Notes: generated by a model from the sequence alone, not told the origin. A stretch of 64,000 nucleotides of DNA from Pseudoscleropodium purum (GCA_963969395.1 OZ017803.1:7998001-8062000), one strand, 5' to 3'. Shown: positions 11,302 to 23,839, counted from the stretch's first letter. A program made the numbers and translations.

Positions 11302-11650
11302 ATTAGTTGTTAATTTTGTTTGATATGGTAAGATCTAGGAAACCACAAGTCACCTAGCCATGTTTTGGGTATCATTAGAAAACTCTCCACAAAAAAGGAT
11401 GCAAAAACTTTGTTTCATGGCATTTTGGACCTAAGTTGTGAAAGTTATTGAAATTCAATTTTTTTAATAATTATAAATTTGAATGAAATTATCTTTTATT
11501 TTGAAAAAACCACAACTTTCACATCACATGTCCCAACAATGAAAAACAAAGACCTAGTACTCCTTGGTGCATAAAATATATTGAACTCCAAATTTTTTTT
11601 AAATTTTTAAATTATTAGTCTTATTTTCAATTTGGCTATGGCAACAATGC

Positions 11651-12640
11651 ATGATACACTTGTGGGGATGAAACAATCAAACATTCCAGCTAACTCTAGA
11701 AAACTAAGGAAAGAGGTTCCAAAAGCAGACAATCATGTTCTAAAATAGCCCGCTTCCATAAATGTGCACTATTTGTACATGTTGCTTTTTCATAACCCTC
11801 AACAACATACAAACAATGTACATTTGAGAAGGTGAGTAATTCTAGAGCCCTATGCCATTTCATACCTAATTCCACAAAGCTCCAAAAAATATGAAACAAC
11901 TTGAGTTAGATGTCAATTCCACGTGTCTTTCAATAAAAAAAATAAAAAAAATAAAAAAAGTTTCACCTCCCCAGAATTCAGTTTCATCTCTTAGATGATC
12001 AATTTATGGACTTCCTGCTTCAGCACAATTATGCAAGTAACTCTGCATGTTTCAGTAACTAAAGCTGCTGCAGTGAAAATTCCAGTTTGACAGGTTGATT
12101 AAAAGTTCAGCCTTACATTACAACTTTGGCTGCTTTACAGAGAAATTCGAACTACACAAAAACACCTTACCAAGAATGCAAAATAAGGGCATAATTATAA
12201 CTGTTACACATTTCATTTTGAAACTATTACAAATTTGGTAATTAATTTATTACTTGAACAAATGTAAAATGGTGTGATTTTAGTGAATTAGTGTCACAAA
12301 CACTAAATAATAGGATTGATAATGTTGTATAGCTACTAGCTTATTTTAGTTGGTTCTAGATTGGATGTTTGAATTATTTTATTTCATCATTTTATTTCCT
12401 TCAAGCATGCATTAAAACATTGTATTTGTTAATTAATTTGGAACTTTTCAAAGTCTCCAAAGTGTATAAACTTAGCCTTAAAGGACGGGGCCCCCTATAA
12501 CCAAAGTAGTCACTAAAGTGCTCTAATTATTGAACCAATAGGTGCATTGGATCATTGCAAGAAACATTGATCCTATTTTCCGTCACAATTGAAGTTTCAT
12601 TGTTGTCTTGAGTTCCAGTATAAATTTTGAATCCTAAGTC
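11651..12640. other. AT-rich intergenic DNA, nothing recognised
   Basis: No gene signal. There is a short more complex patch at 11,960-12,180 with no coding frame, and a curious GC-rich string 'ggacggggccccc' near 12,484. Confidence 0.4.
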
Positions 12641-14029
12641 TTAAAAACTTAAAATTTCTATTAGAAATTTTTGACTTGATGGTAATCAAATCCTTACTTT
12701 TTAGAAATTTAAAAAAAAATCATTTTGTATTTAAAATTCAATTTTATTAATTTCTAACAATTTGAGATTTAGGATGTTTTTACTATGTTCAAAGTACCCA
12801 AATTGAATGATTTAGAATTAAAATTTTGGTGGTCTATTTCCACAGTAGGTAGACATATGTCTATCAAAGGGCATACATAAATATATTATTTTATATTCTC
12901 TAGATCCATGCAAACAAGGCTCCCTTGCATGAGCACTTCTAAACATTGAAAATAGTGTCAACTTGATTTTTTTGTTGAAATTTGATTACCATTAAGTCCT
13001 CTCAAAAGTCAAATTTTTATTTTTATTTTTATTAGGTTGTTTTTTGTTTATAGTTTTTTATTCATTATTAACTCAAACTTCATTCTATTTTCTATGACAA
13101 TCAATCTTTTTTCTCCTATAATACTATTTCAATACTCATGTGTAGTATGTCCATAGTACGAGCAATTGTACTTTTAGCTGTCAATTTTTCCAATCAACAA
13201 CTATGATGTTCTACAACATTGTATTCATAGTACTCCTAGTACTCTTAGGCAAAAGTGCAAATTTTGCCAAATTGCTACAAAAATGCATGGTGTTTTTTGC
13301 AATAATTTCATTTTTTGTTTCTATAGTCTATGAACAATGAAGTCACTCACTGAACAATTTTGGTCTTTAGTGTCTTTTAAGGGTTAAATCTAATTGAAAC
13401 TTCTTCAATATAAACGTAGGCTATATGTATTGATACTACATAAATCATTTATAGTATAAAAATCTTTAAATATAGGATATTAAGGCATTAAGGATTTAAA
13501 GGTAAGTCACTTTAAAGTTGATGAAGTCCCAAATTCATGCAAAGGTCTCAATATAACAAATATATTATTGACAGTTAATATTTTGGCTCCTAAATTTGTA
13601 ATGTGAAAAGGTATATTATCCTATACTTCTTTCTAATTCTAATACTCCCTCTATTTATGAATAATTCCATTGTTTCTTTTATATTTTACAAAATAAACAT
13701 TAGTATTATTTAAAAACAAATAAAATATAGTTTTTTGAAAGGATAAAATTTTATTATTTATTATTGACTCATTGGAAAAAATATTGGGCCATTAGAGGGT
13801 TGCTTCATGGAAGGCAAAGTTTGGCTTACTTGAATTTATTTGTACTTTATATTACAAGAAAAATGTAACCTCAAAAAGGCCTCTAAATCTAAACTAGCAA
13901 TCATGTCACTTTGACAAAAAAAAATAAAAAGGATAGTTCTATTTGGTTAGATTTTGGTCTCGACAAGGATGAAAATTCTTAAATTTATTATTATTTTTTG
14001 AAGATAAATAAATAAAAAATTCAACAAAA

Positions 14030-15640
14030 TTATGTCACTATTGAATTAGTTGTGCAATCTTCTTCAAAACCTATTTTTCTTATAATGCTTTCAATGCATC
14101 CCCAACTTAGGCCAAAGCTATTGATTGACAATACTTTTTGCAAACCAATGAAAGCCTTTGATTGAAATTCAACATTCCTTCCAAAGCGTCCCTTAGCATT
14201 AGTTAAAGCTTCTAACAATACTTTGTACAAACCAATGAGAGCCTTTCATTCAAACTAAAGGTCCCTTCCAAGGCATCCCCCAACATTAGCAAAAGTTTCT
14301 AACAATATTTTCTACTAAACAATGAGAGACTTTCATTCAAAAGTCTAAAGGTCCCTTCTAAAGCATCACCCCCAATACTAGTTATAATACTTTCTTTATC
14401 AACAAGAGACTCTCATTTAACTCCTAAAGGACCATTGTACCCTCAAAAGACAAAATGGATTCTGGATATGTTCCTATAATCTTAATTTTTAGTAAATTTT
14501 TTTGAAACTTTTTTATAAGATAGAAAAACTTCCTAGCTTTATAGAAATATAATTTTTATTTCAATTGGTATCCCAAAGCAAAAGTTCTACCGTCCTAAAT
14601 ATAATTTTTCTATTACTAGGTAGGAAAAAAACCCCACAAAAACTTAAATTAAATTATATTTTTTCCTCTAATAGATTATATTTTTTTTCTACATGTGAAG
14701 CTTTGATTCATTCCATTTGAATTAGTAATGTAAAATTTATGAACAATCTTGTTTTTTGGGAAATCTAAACAATTTTTTGAAAAAATAACTTATAGAATTC
14801 ATTTTTGAATGCAATTTTCACAATTTAAAAAAAATAAGCTCGAAATGGTTAAGTTCTTTTGCTAGAAAAATATCACCATTATTGTGTTTCAATCCCATCT
14901 TAGAATTATTTACAATTTTTTTTTTTTTTTCAATTTTGAACCTACTTCTACTTAACAATTTTTTAAAGAATGAAAATCATGCAAGTTTTTTTTGAAATTT
15001 TTTTCCTAGACTTTCAACTTAATTCTTCAATATAAAATATTTTGAATTCAAAGTTAATAGTGCAAATTTTTCTACAAATGGCAATCAAAGTCATCTAAAA
15101 TTGTAGTCTAGTGTTCAAAAAAACTTTTTTTTTCAACTTTGAATGCTACTATCTTCCAATTTGTATGGTCAAACTTCATGAAAATTTTACCACATGCTTT
15201 CAAATAAATAAATTATAAGATCCTATGATTAGATTTTGAAAAAAGTAATTTTTTGTTTTCTTAGGTGAATGCAATTGAAATGGTGGTTTTGAATGTTTTT
15301 TCACAGAAAAATGGCCTTAGTCTTGAAGGGTTGAACTAAAAATTCCTTTTAAAACATCTCCTCGTAGGAACTAAAGCTATTGACAATAATTTCTATGAAC
15401 TAATGAAAGCTATCAAATTAAACTCAAAATCCCCTCCATAGCATCTCCAACATTTATAAAAGCTATTGACAATATTTTTTAGAACGAATCAATAAGAGCA
15501 TTTGATTTTAACTAAAAGTCCTCTTCAAGGCATCCAATACTAACTATTAGCTAAATCTACCAACAATACTTTCTACAAACCAATGAGAGCCTCCATTAGA
15601 AAAAGTATAAACTCTTTATAGGGACATTTGACTCTAGCTA
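14030..15640 (-). pseudogene. Decayed 87-bp (29-codon) tandem repeat, split by an insertion
   Basis: Units near 14,040-14,416 and 15,335-15,640 repeat 'attgacaatactttctacaaaccaatgagagcctttcattcaaactaaaggtccc'-like text at about 87-88 bp. Read on the minus strand they encode a leucine-rich 29-residue unit of the form 'GDALEGTF.LNERLSLV.K', as in the 67-codon frame at 14,030-14,230. The frames are broken by shifts and stops. No known family is recognised. A better-preserved array lies at 37,440-38,280. Confidence 0.5.
14417..15334 (+). mobile_element. TTAA-flanked element, copy 3 (910 bp, subfamily II)
   Basis: The interior 14,421-15,330 starts CTCCTAAAGGACC and ends CTTGAAGGG. The left TTAA is intact and the right one has mutated to TTGA. 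It is inserted inside one unit of the 87-bp array. The joined flanks 'cat TTAA actaaaaattcc' match intact units elsewhere, e.g. 'aat TTAA actacaagtccc' at 38,151-38,170. Non-coding, with the conserved block 'ttccaatttgtatggtcaaac' and 'aagatcctatgattaga' near the right end. Confidence 0.8.
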
Positions 15641-17800
15641 GTATTAGTGCACTACAAATACATGGAAATAATAAAAATTGAAAAATTGCAACTCGACTTG
15701 GCACCTTAGGCAATCACATGACACATGATTTAAGAAAATTTTAATATTTAAAAATTCTTTCTTTCTTCATATTTTTGCTATGTTTGTATAATAGGCTAGA
15801 ATCAAGTAAGACTCTAGAGCAAGGTTTTTTTTACTTAGGCATTTAAATGCCTAAAAGCCACAAAAATAATTAGAGAGCACCAAACCTATAGGAAAAATTT
15901 GAAGAAAAGATGGATGATAATGCCAAGTTTTTCCAATTTGAAAAAATATTTTGGATGAAATTGAAAATATTAAATGAACCTCATTCCAATATGTGGATGA
16001 AAAGATAGTTCTATCCAAAATATAGATGAATACTAAAGTATTTGGCTACATCATACTCTTGTATGTTGCAACTTTAACACTTCTTTAATAACCAAAAATA
16101 ACCTTCTTTAGAGATTCTATATCTATCTTAAAGAGGAAGAAAGGGATTTTATTCTCCTATTTTGACTCAAGTGGTATGTTAGAGCACAAGGGCAATGTGA
16201 TTAAAAAATAAGTATAATAGATAGTATTTGCAGTTTTGAATTGTTATAATGAAATTCTGTAAAAGGCTATCATGAATTGGATAAATTCACTCTAGAAACT
16301 TATTTAAATAGAATTATTAGAACAAAATCTGACTTTCTTATTTTTAGAAAATTTCTACAAGTTATCAATAAGAATTTGACACTATTGCTAAGCTCTCTGT
16401 CCTATGAACAATAGGTTGGTTTATCAAAGCTTGATGGCCCATCCAAGGGCTGTTTTTTTTCTAATGTCATAGGTATATTTGCAAGTGAGCAATACCACCT
16501 AAAGTTATATGTATTCATGTAAAATTTGAATTTATTGTTATAATTTTTTATTAATTGTAAATTTTTTAGACTAAATTAAATACCACTAGGTCAAAGATGA
16601 AAAAAGTACATTTATGTGAATATATAATGATGCTTTTATTCTTTTACTCATTGCTTTCATAAAATGACTATAGTGTACAATTGTACATTTATAAATGAAA
16701 TTTTTTTTATGGTAGTAAATCCAAAAAGTTTAGGATGCTAGGCATTAAAAAAATGGGTTTGCCAAGGTGAGACCAACAGTCCAAATAAAAAATTCATGTT
16801 TTTTTAATTTTTAATTATAAAATATCAAAATCTGCAATGGCACCTTGTATTAGATTTTCTTATTTATTTATTTGAATACTTTTTAAAAAATACATATATT
16901 TGGACTGTATGGGACATTGTTGAGAGTATAACAATCTTCTTGAGGCCCCAAATTTTTTATAATAGGGTAAATGCAAGAAACACTAGTACTATTTTGCTTC
17001 ACACCTGTAATGTTTAAGTTGTCATTGGCTATAAGTTTTGTAGATTGAAGCCAACATACTTGAATTTGTTTTGTGAAGATCAACATTTAAACAATAATTA
17101 GAGAATTTATTTTTCTTAATTCAAAAATCATCTTATGTTTAAATTTAAATTTAGATCATTTATTAAATTTTGATGTTTAGGATTTTTAGTACTAGGGACT
17201 ACCCAAAATTAATTATTTAGAGCTAAAATTTGTGTGGTCTATTTCCACACTAAAGAAAAATGTGCCTACCAAGAAGAACTTGAAAAACATTATTTTATGT
17301 CCTCTACATTCATGCAAATAGGTCTCCCTTGTGTGCACAATCTTGAAATCATTCTATTGGTGAAAACCATCATTATAAAGTCTTTATATTGATAACTTTT
17401 AATTTAAAAAAAAAATTATTTTCCATATTTTTTACAAATTTAAACGTCAAAGTATCTATTTTGTGAAGTTTTACACTTTTCTAGTTCTCCTACTTAAATT
17501 TTTCATCTATACTATTGCTTAGTAGGGTAACTTCTCCTTAAAAGTGCCTGCATGAAACATATTTTTTCCAATTTTTTTTCTAATTATAAAATACTATCAA
17601 AAAATCATGAGTACTATGGACAATGCTACAAAAATGACTGGTGTTTCTTGCATTTACTTAATGGATCCTATTGTGATTGTTCAAATCAAAATTGTCTTCA
17701 AAAGTATTACTTGTATTGTACACCAAAAATGTCACTTTCACTTAGTACTCGCAATATCCTAATTTTTTAAATTTATATAATAGTAGTGATTTAAGAAATT

Positions 17801-18584
17801 GTGACATAAATAATTTGGTTTATCTTAGTAATCCTTTATATTTACCCTTTAGAGCTGAGCATGCCCATTTTGGTTGTTTTAATCAAATATTGGAAATAAT
17901 TCAAAGTCAATGGTCTACCTTAAAGCAAAGTATAAACAAAATAGGAGGGCATGGAAATAGTGCATCTAACAGGCCTATATACAATGATTTTGAATGAATA
18001 TTGAACCTATAAGAAGGGAATCTAAGTGAGCTAGGAAGGAGTATGAATCTTACAAAAAGTTCCATTTTCCTTTAGATTCATGTGAAACCAAAGCAAATAT
18101 TTAACAAAATAAATTTACATCTCTCCATATTCCCGAATTGGGACAAAGTTCAATTTATTTGATTTTGTGCACTATAAATAAGCTACGACTTTGAATAAAA
18201 ATGAATCCAAAAAGAGCACTTTAGGCCCTAAAGGGTTAATAGCCAAGCAAAAATCATTTTTAAAATTCTAATTCAATTCATTCACAAGGTTTTCAAGATC
18301 TCGTGTCAAGATTGAATCTTGATTATCTCTATTGAATATTCAAGAAGTTTATCTACTTTGATTTTTTTGAGTGCAATGTAAGGATAGTTTACAATTTGCT
18401 ATCTTTTGAGTGGATAGTGAGAAATGTTTTCAGACAATTAGTTCAATTCAATGGATTTTTAAAATTTTATTACCCCCCAAATCCCTTTCTATAATATAAT
18501 TTTTTAAAGCCCAAACCAAGTCAAAGCCAAACCAAGTCAACCCAACCATCTTATATGTAATTTCAAAGTGAAAATGGGATTTGC
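17801..18584. other. AT-rich DNA with a possible element end
   Basis: No gene. 'cctaaagggTTAA' at about 18,226-18,238 resembles the right end of a TTAA-flanked element, but no partner end was located. The 60-codon frame at 17,815-17,997 has no recognisable content. Confidence 0.35.
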
Positions 18585-18598
18585 AATCACTACAACAA

Positions 18599-19145
18599 AA
18601 TGGATGTTTTATAACTACAAAATATGACTACAGTGAGTTGTAAAATCTCAAAATATGACTCCCACAGAAATCATTGTAGATGATGTGTGATATGACTGGG
18701 TCTAGTCATTACCGACTAGTCATATTTTTAATGAGTCATATTTATAGTCATTTAGATTGAGAGTATAATACGCCATATTTTGCCAACGTGGCATATATGT
18801 TGACTCTCCTTGGAGATTTGACTTTCTCTTAAGTTGCCCGGGCAAAGAAAAAAATCCTACATGGTATATGACTCTACGTAGTCATATTTTGCACTACCGT
18901 GGAATATGATTCTATGTAGTCATATTTTGCACTGCCGTGGAATATGACTATAGTGAGTCATATTTTGATTGACATGGCATATGACTTTGATTAGTCATAT
19001 TTTTTAATTGATGTGAAATATAATTCTTATGAGTCATATTTTCTATTGATGGGATAAATGACTCTAGTAAGTTATATTTTTTGTTGATGTGGAATATGAC
19101 CATCATGAGTCATATTTTTTTATGTGAAATATGACTCATTTGAAT
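18599..19145. repeat. Left subterminal repeats of the CACTA element: 38-bp palindromic tandem array
   Basis: From about 18,866 to 19,145 there are seven consecutive units of about 38 bp. Each is ATATGACT, 4-6 variable bases, AGTCATATTTT and a spacer such as 'gcactaccgtgga' or 'attgatgtgaa'. Further dispersed copies lie at 18,620-18,780. Each unit is itself a small inverted repeat. By analogy with En/Spm, these are likely transposase-binding sites. Confidence 0.85.
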
Positions 19146-19601
19146 CATTGTTTTAGCTAATGTGGCAATTTCTATAGATTGTTACTAGTAATTTAGTGAC
19201 TGAGTGTAGTCATATTTAAAAAATATAAAGTCACATTTTTAGTATGACCATGAGCATTTTGTGAGTGTAACCAATCATACTTTGACCAAGATATATTGTG
19301 AAATATGACTCAAGCAAATGACATTTTAGATTAGTAAGAGCATCATTTTTAAATTTATAAGTGGTTTGTAATTGGAGTGACTAAGGTTTATAATAGCTTC
19401 TATCATGAACTATTGTCACATTTTCCATACATTCAAAATGGACATGATGTATTGTAGTCATGCACCAACATGGTCTAGCAACTAAATAAAAGACTTCATC
19501 AAATTAAAACCAAGTACATATGATTGATTTTTGAAATGCATAAGACACAATTACATTGGAGAAAGAAAATGCAAGAAAGAATGTGACTCTTTGCAATGAC
19601 A

Positions 19602-19756
19602 TTTATTAATCATTAACACAAAATATATCACAATTACATTCTATAAATGTATATTTCCAACTACTTATAGAACCTATATTCCTTACAAAGATGTGAAGAT
19701 GTTGCTTCTTTGGTGTTGCAAGTAACCTTCAATAACTTCATTCCAGCTTTCGGCGC
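19602..19756 (-). other. Possible terminal exon of a decayed CACTA-borne gene
   Basis: On the minus strand an acceptor 'tatatgtag' precedes 19,756. A short open stretch (AESWNEVIEGYLQHQRSN and a few more residues) then runs to TAA at 19,683-19,685, followed by AATAAA near 19,602-19,607. The composition is less A/T-rich than its surroundings. This could be the last exon of the accessory (TNPA-like) gene or of a captured gene. Upstream exons were not found. Confidence 0.3.
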
Positions 19757-20084
19757 CTACATATACAATCAAAGAGGTTAATTTTCAATGAATGAAAAAT
19801 ATACATCAACCTTCAAAGATTTAATGAAGGCAACATAAAATATGTAGTGTAAATTTAAGATTATAAAAAAATTCATAACCACTATATCTTTGGAAATTTA
19901 AAATAAACAAGAGGAAAAAATAACATCATAACTACTACATCTCTAAAATTTACAAATAAACAAGAAGAAGAAGAAATAATAATAATAATAATAATAATAA
20001 AAAGAACAAAAAGCAAAAGGTAGCAAATGCTAAGAGGTAAGATGCAAAAAGAAGTAAAAATTAAGATGTAACAAAAAGCAACAA

Positions 20085-20300
20085 GAAACATGAATCAAGG
20101 GGTAACAAGAAGCATGAATTAAGAAGGAATAAGAAACATGAACTAAGAGGCAATAAGAAGCATGAACCAAGAGGCAACAAAAAGCATGAACTAAAGAGGT
20201 AACAAGAAACATGAACTAAGAAGCAACAAGAAGAAAGAGCTAAAAGGTAGCAAGAAACACGAATTAAGAGGCAACACAACCTAGGAGACAACAAGAAGCA
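20085..20300. repeat. 24-bp minisatellite, about eight to nine copies
   Basis: The unit is 'gcatgaactaagaggcaacaagaa' with substitutions and occasional one-base length changes. On the plus strand the first copies are open and encode an eight-residue repeat KHELRGNK, ended by a stop after about five units. The minus-strand frames give hydrophobic C/L/V-rich repeats. It lies within the CACTA element. An adjacent (AAG)n/(AAT)n tract is at 19,962-20,000. Confidence 0.8.
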
Positions 20301-20681
20301 AAGATAAAGAAACAAAAATAGCCAAATGTTGCACTTTGAAGAGGAGATATAAAAAATGGTGGCTAGGGTTTCAAAACCCTGATCATGTGACTTGACATAG
20401 TCATATAACTAAAAAAATATGATTATATATAAGCAACTAAGCTATTTTAATAGTCAAATTTGATCCAAAGAGAATACATATGGCACTACAACTATACAAA
20501 ATGCTTGAAGGGAAATTGCAAGGCCTTAAACACCTACGATTATAGCAAAAAGTGTACAAAAGTATGTGGGAATAAAAGTATTTAATAAAGGTGCTATTTA
20601 AAAGCATCTTTGAAGCAAAACAAGGGATTATGCTTTCATAGTCTAAATATATTTATGTAAGAACATCAAAACAACCATCCT

Positions 20682-21565
20682 TTAACCCTAATGGCCTAAG
20701 CACCATTTTTTGGCATTATAGATATTTTGGGTAGCTTACTTCAAATGGAATTTTTATTTTTTTTCTTTGAAATTTTTTCAAAAAATGTGGTTAAGGAATA
20801 GCTTCTAGGCCCAACAATTTTCATAACTTTTTACTCCATGGTTAAATTTTTTTTCTTAAAAATCACTTTTTTAAGAAATAAAAATTTGAAATTAATTTTT
20901 TTAACTTATATATATATATGGAAAACTTTGAATCATTCCATTTAGTTTAATAAAATGAAAATTATGAGGAGTTTTAGTTTGCAAGCAATGACTTACTTAC
21001 AACTGTAAAATAAACTTTGAAGTCCTTTATTTAACTCAATTTTCAATATTTTTGAAAAAAAAAGTCATAGGATGAAGATCTTTTATTACAACATTACAAC
21101 CATCAAAATTGGCATTTTTCAATTCCATAATAAAATTCTTAACAATTTAGTATTTTGAATCATTCACTACTTTTTTCTATTTATTATACTTTTTCTATAT
21201 ATTGTATAATTCCAAATGATTTAAAAATTTTCAAGCCTGGAGCCAATTTGCCTTGAAGAATGAATTCAAAGAGGCATAACCATTTTGGATATTTTTTCAT
21301 ACAAATGTGACCTTGAAAAGTGCAACTACTTGTATTTTCACAAGGCCAAAATTTTTTTTGTCAATTCAAATGCTAATATTTTACAATCTACATGGTGAAA
21401 TCTTTTGAAATTTTATGAAAATCTTCTCAAGCCAATTTACTACAAGATCTTATGGTTATACTTGTCCAAGAATGTTTTTTGTTTTATAAATTTGGTACTT
21501 GTAATAGAAATGACAGTTTTGGAGCGTATTGGGTGAAAACATAGTCTTGGGCCTTTAGGGGTTTA
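20682..21565 (+). mobile_element. TTAA-flanked element, copy 4 (876 bp, subfamily I), nested in the CACTA element
   Basis: TTAA at 20,682-20,685 is followed by CCCTAATGGCC. The right end is CTTTAGGGG followed by a decayed TTTA (21,562-21,565). The interior closely follows copy 1 in the opposite orientation: 'tttttcaattccataa', 'tattttacaatctacatgg', 'acaagatcttatggttata' and 'tggtgaaaacatagtcttgggcc'-type blocks. Non-coding. Its position shows it landed after, or travelled with, the CACTA element. Confidence 0.75.
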
Positions 21566-23590
21566 TTGCAATTGTAATCAAGACAATTTTATTTTATAGT
21601 AAAATATTATTTTTTTGAATATAAAATGGGTTTTTTTTCAAAATTTTGAGCAATAAAGTGTGAATGTGGTGATAGTTGATGTTTAAATGTGAAAAGTCTC
21701 TTTAGTTTGAACGGTTGTGAATTGTGACAGTTTTTATTAAGAGATTTGAAGGGGTGTTTTTGAGAATGGAGGGTGATAAATAGTGGTTTTTCTCTCATTC
21801 TTCTTTCTTCTTCTTCTTTTCAATTTTCTCTTGCAATTTTGTGTGGTGAAGTTATGTTTTGTCATTGTCATCTTGAGTTGTGATTTTTTTTATTTCACTT
21901 AAGTGTTAGTTTTATTGCTTTAAGCATTACATTTCATTTTGGTGTTACATTGCCGTGAACAATTTTTTATGAAGGAAAATCTCTTTAAGAGAATTTTTAT
22001 TATCTTTTGAGTAGAATTTTGTCTATCAATTGTGTTTCATCTTTTAAGAGAATTCTTTGTGTCAATGTTTAAAGTGAGAGGGGAAGAAAAGTGGAGCAAA
22101 ATATTGAATTAGTAATTAATTTGTTAATTTCAGTGATTGGAAATTATTTTTATTTAAAAGATTGGAATATCTTTGTGTCACAAGTGGATATATATGTTGG
22201 AAATAAAATTAGGAATTGAGATTTATTTGGAGTTGGGAAATGAGTTTAGAATTCTAATGAATAGAAATTATTGAACAATTGTAAATAATTGCTGTACATT
22301 TTAATTATGGAATGATTATCCATATGATTAATAAATGGTATTCCAATTAAAGTTATGTATACATGGATTAATGCTTGAATGTGTATTTAAATTCTTATGT
22401 GATATTGGTGTGTGAAATTGTTTATCTAAAGTGCAAATTGAAAGAATTTCTATGTTGTAGCAATATTTTATTGAGAGAAATCAATTGCTTGACTATAGAG
22501 TTAATATGATGGGAATACAAATGATGTAAAATGGATAGAGAACCTATTCAATTAAAATTGAAGCAATGTAAATTTTGTAACCAATTGAATTACGCAAAAG
22601 TAGAATGTGAGACTAAAAAGGAAAACATTAAGATAGAGGATAAGAGCAAAGATTCAATAGAAGACAAATTGGAAAAGATTTGCAGCAAAGAAAGATCAAT
22701 TGGAGATGCTGAATGATAAAAGAATATTTTCCAATAAAGACCAGAGCCTTGATAAGGGAGGAATTCAAAATACTTTAAAATAATTTAGCAAAGCATATTA
22801 TAGATTCCTTAAGGAAAATTTTAGAATTGCTTAAGCAATGTCCTTGGTTGTTTTCAATTCCTAGAAAGGATATATGGTATATTTACTTTAAGTAATCAAG
22901 ACATTAGCGCTTAAAACGATTTCAGAGCGAAATGATATTTGTGCAAAATGATTCATGAGTTCTTGGTTAAACCGAATTTTCAAAGTTCAAATATGTATTG
23001 TGTGATGCATGTTGCAAATGAATATATTTGTAATATATTTCAATGAATTCAAAGCATGAGATTTTTGAATGCAGGTGCCCTTAACTCATATTTTTTAAAT
23101 TTATATTTTATCTTAAGATAGGATTGAGACGGATTTAGTGGTTAGAAATTTGTATTTATAATTAGACAGAAACTAGAGAGACAATTCCTTCCCATTCCTA
23201 AATAGAATATGAAAGATACCAAATACCCTAATATATTAAGATTAAAGATATAATTTACCTAGAAAGTGACATTAGCTAATTAAAACACTAAGCTAACTTG
23301 AGTTTTCCCTGAACGAACCTAATTGGAATTGCCTCGGTTTTGTCTTATAAAAATTGTACTACAACAATATAAGTGTGCACATGCCTACATTGAGACTCAA
23401 AGCCCTCAATCTTCATATGAATAATTTTGTGACTTCTATAGGGCCTACAAAGACCCTCTAAAAATGTAGCTTGTATGATATTATTGAAAACCTTTTTTAA
23501 AAAAAGAACAACTTTAGTATATAACATGTAAGTGTTTTAACTATATTCTTGAGATAAAACATGCACAACCATGTTCTGCAATGTTGAGCT
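21566..23590. other. CACTA interior, no gene seen
   Basis: A/T-rich with a CT-rich patch near 21,790-21,830. The 61-codon lysine-rich frame at 22,531-22,716 has no domain and is not called. Confidence 0.4.
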
Positions 23591-23839
23591 TTAACCCCTG
23601 AGCCCCTAGAGCAAATTCAATGAAATCTAGACCTTTTCAACTTCAATCCACTTAAGCTTTTTCCTTAGAAAATATCCACATAATCCAACCATACTGATTA
23701 GTAGTCCAAAGAGACCCAGAGGTGTAGAGAAAATAACACATCTTTTGACCATACTACTCAAAAGATTATAGTAGTCAAACAAGAGTGTTTTTCAAAATGG
23801 AGAAGCCAAATTTTGGCCTCTAAAGCGCTTAGAGGTTAA
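23591..23839. mobile_element. Short TTAA-flanked element (241 bp), copy 1
   Basis: TTAA precedes CCCCTGAGCCCC at the left and follows GCGCTTAGAGG at the right. The interior is similar to 46,163-46,393 ('aaaccttttcaattcaatcc', 'tccacataatccaacca', 'gagaaaataacacatcttttga' type blocks). Probably a short derivative (MITE) of the TTAA-targeting system. Confidence 0.6.

Larger units (their letters stand above)
9058..11650. repeat. Three tandem ~606-bp units with internal ~190-bp subrepeats
   Basis: Unit 1 is about 9,058-9,663, unit 2 is 9,664-10,269, and unit 3 is about 11,302-11,650 (truncated). Each carries 'aagctctttgcaaag' or its decayed form, a 'ctttgttttgtgg' block, 'gtgaaagttattgaatttca' and 'cacaaaacaaagccctt'. 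Within a unit these motifs recur at roughly 190-bp spacing, so the array is hierarchical. The unit 2/3 junction is interrupted by the TTAA-flanked element at 10,274-11,297. Confidence 0.75.
12640..17800. repeat. Old compound repeat, copy 1, bounded by ~600-bp direct repeats
   Basis: Segments at about 12,640-13,340 and 17,090-17,680 are similar to each other in the same direction ('ggtctatttccaca', 'tcatgcaaacaaggctccctt' type blocks, 'gctacaaaaatgcatggtg' type block). The interior 13,390-17,090 resembles 36,890-39,480. This looks like an ancient LTR-type element without coding domains, but TG...CA ends, primer-binding site and polypurine tract could not be defined. Confidence 0.5.

Noticed and set aside
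20030..20315. Hydrophobic minus-strand frames (60-84 codons) as a membrane protein
   Set aside because: They are translations of the 24-bp minisatellite in other frames; different frames give similar repetitive C/L/V-rich text.
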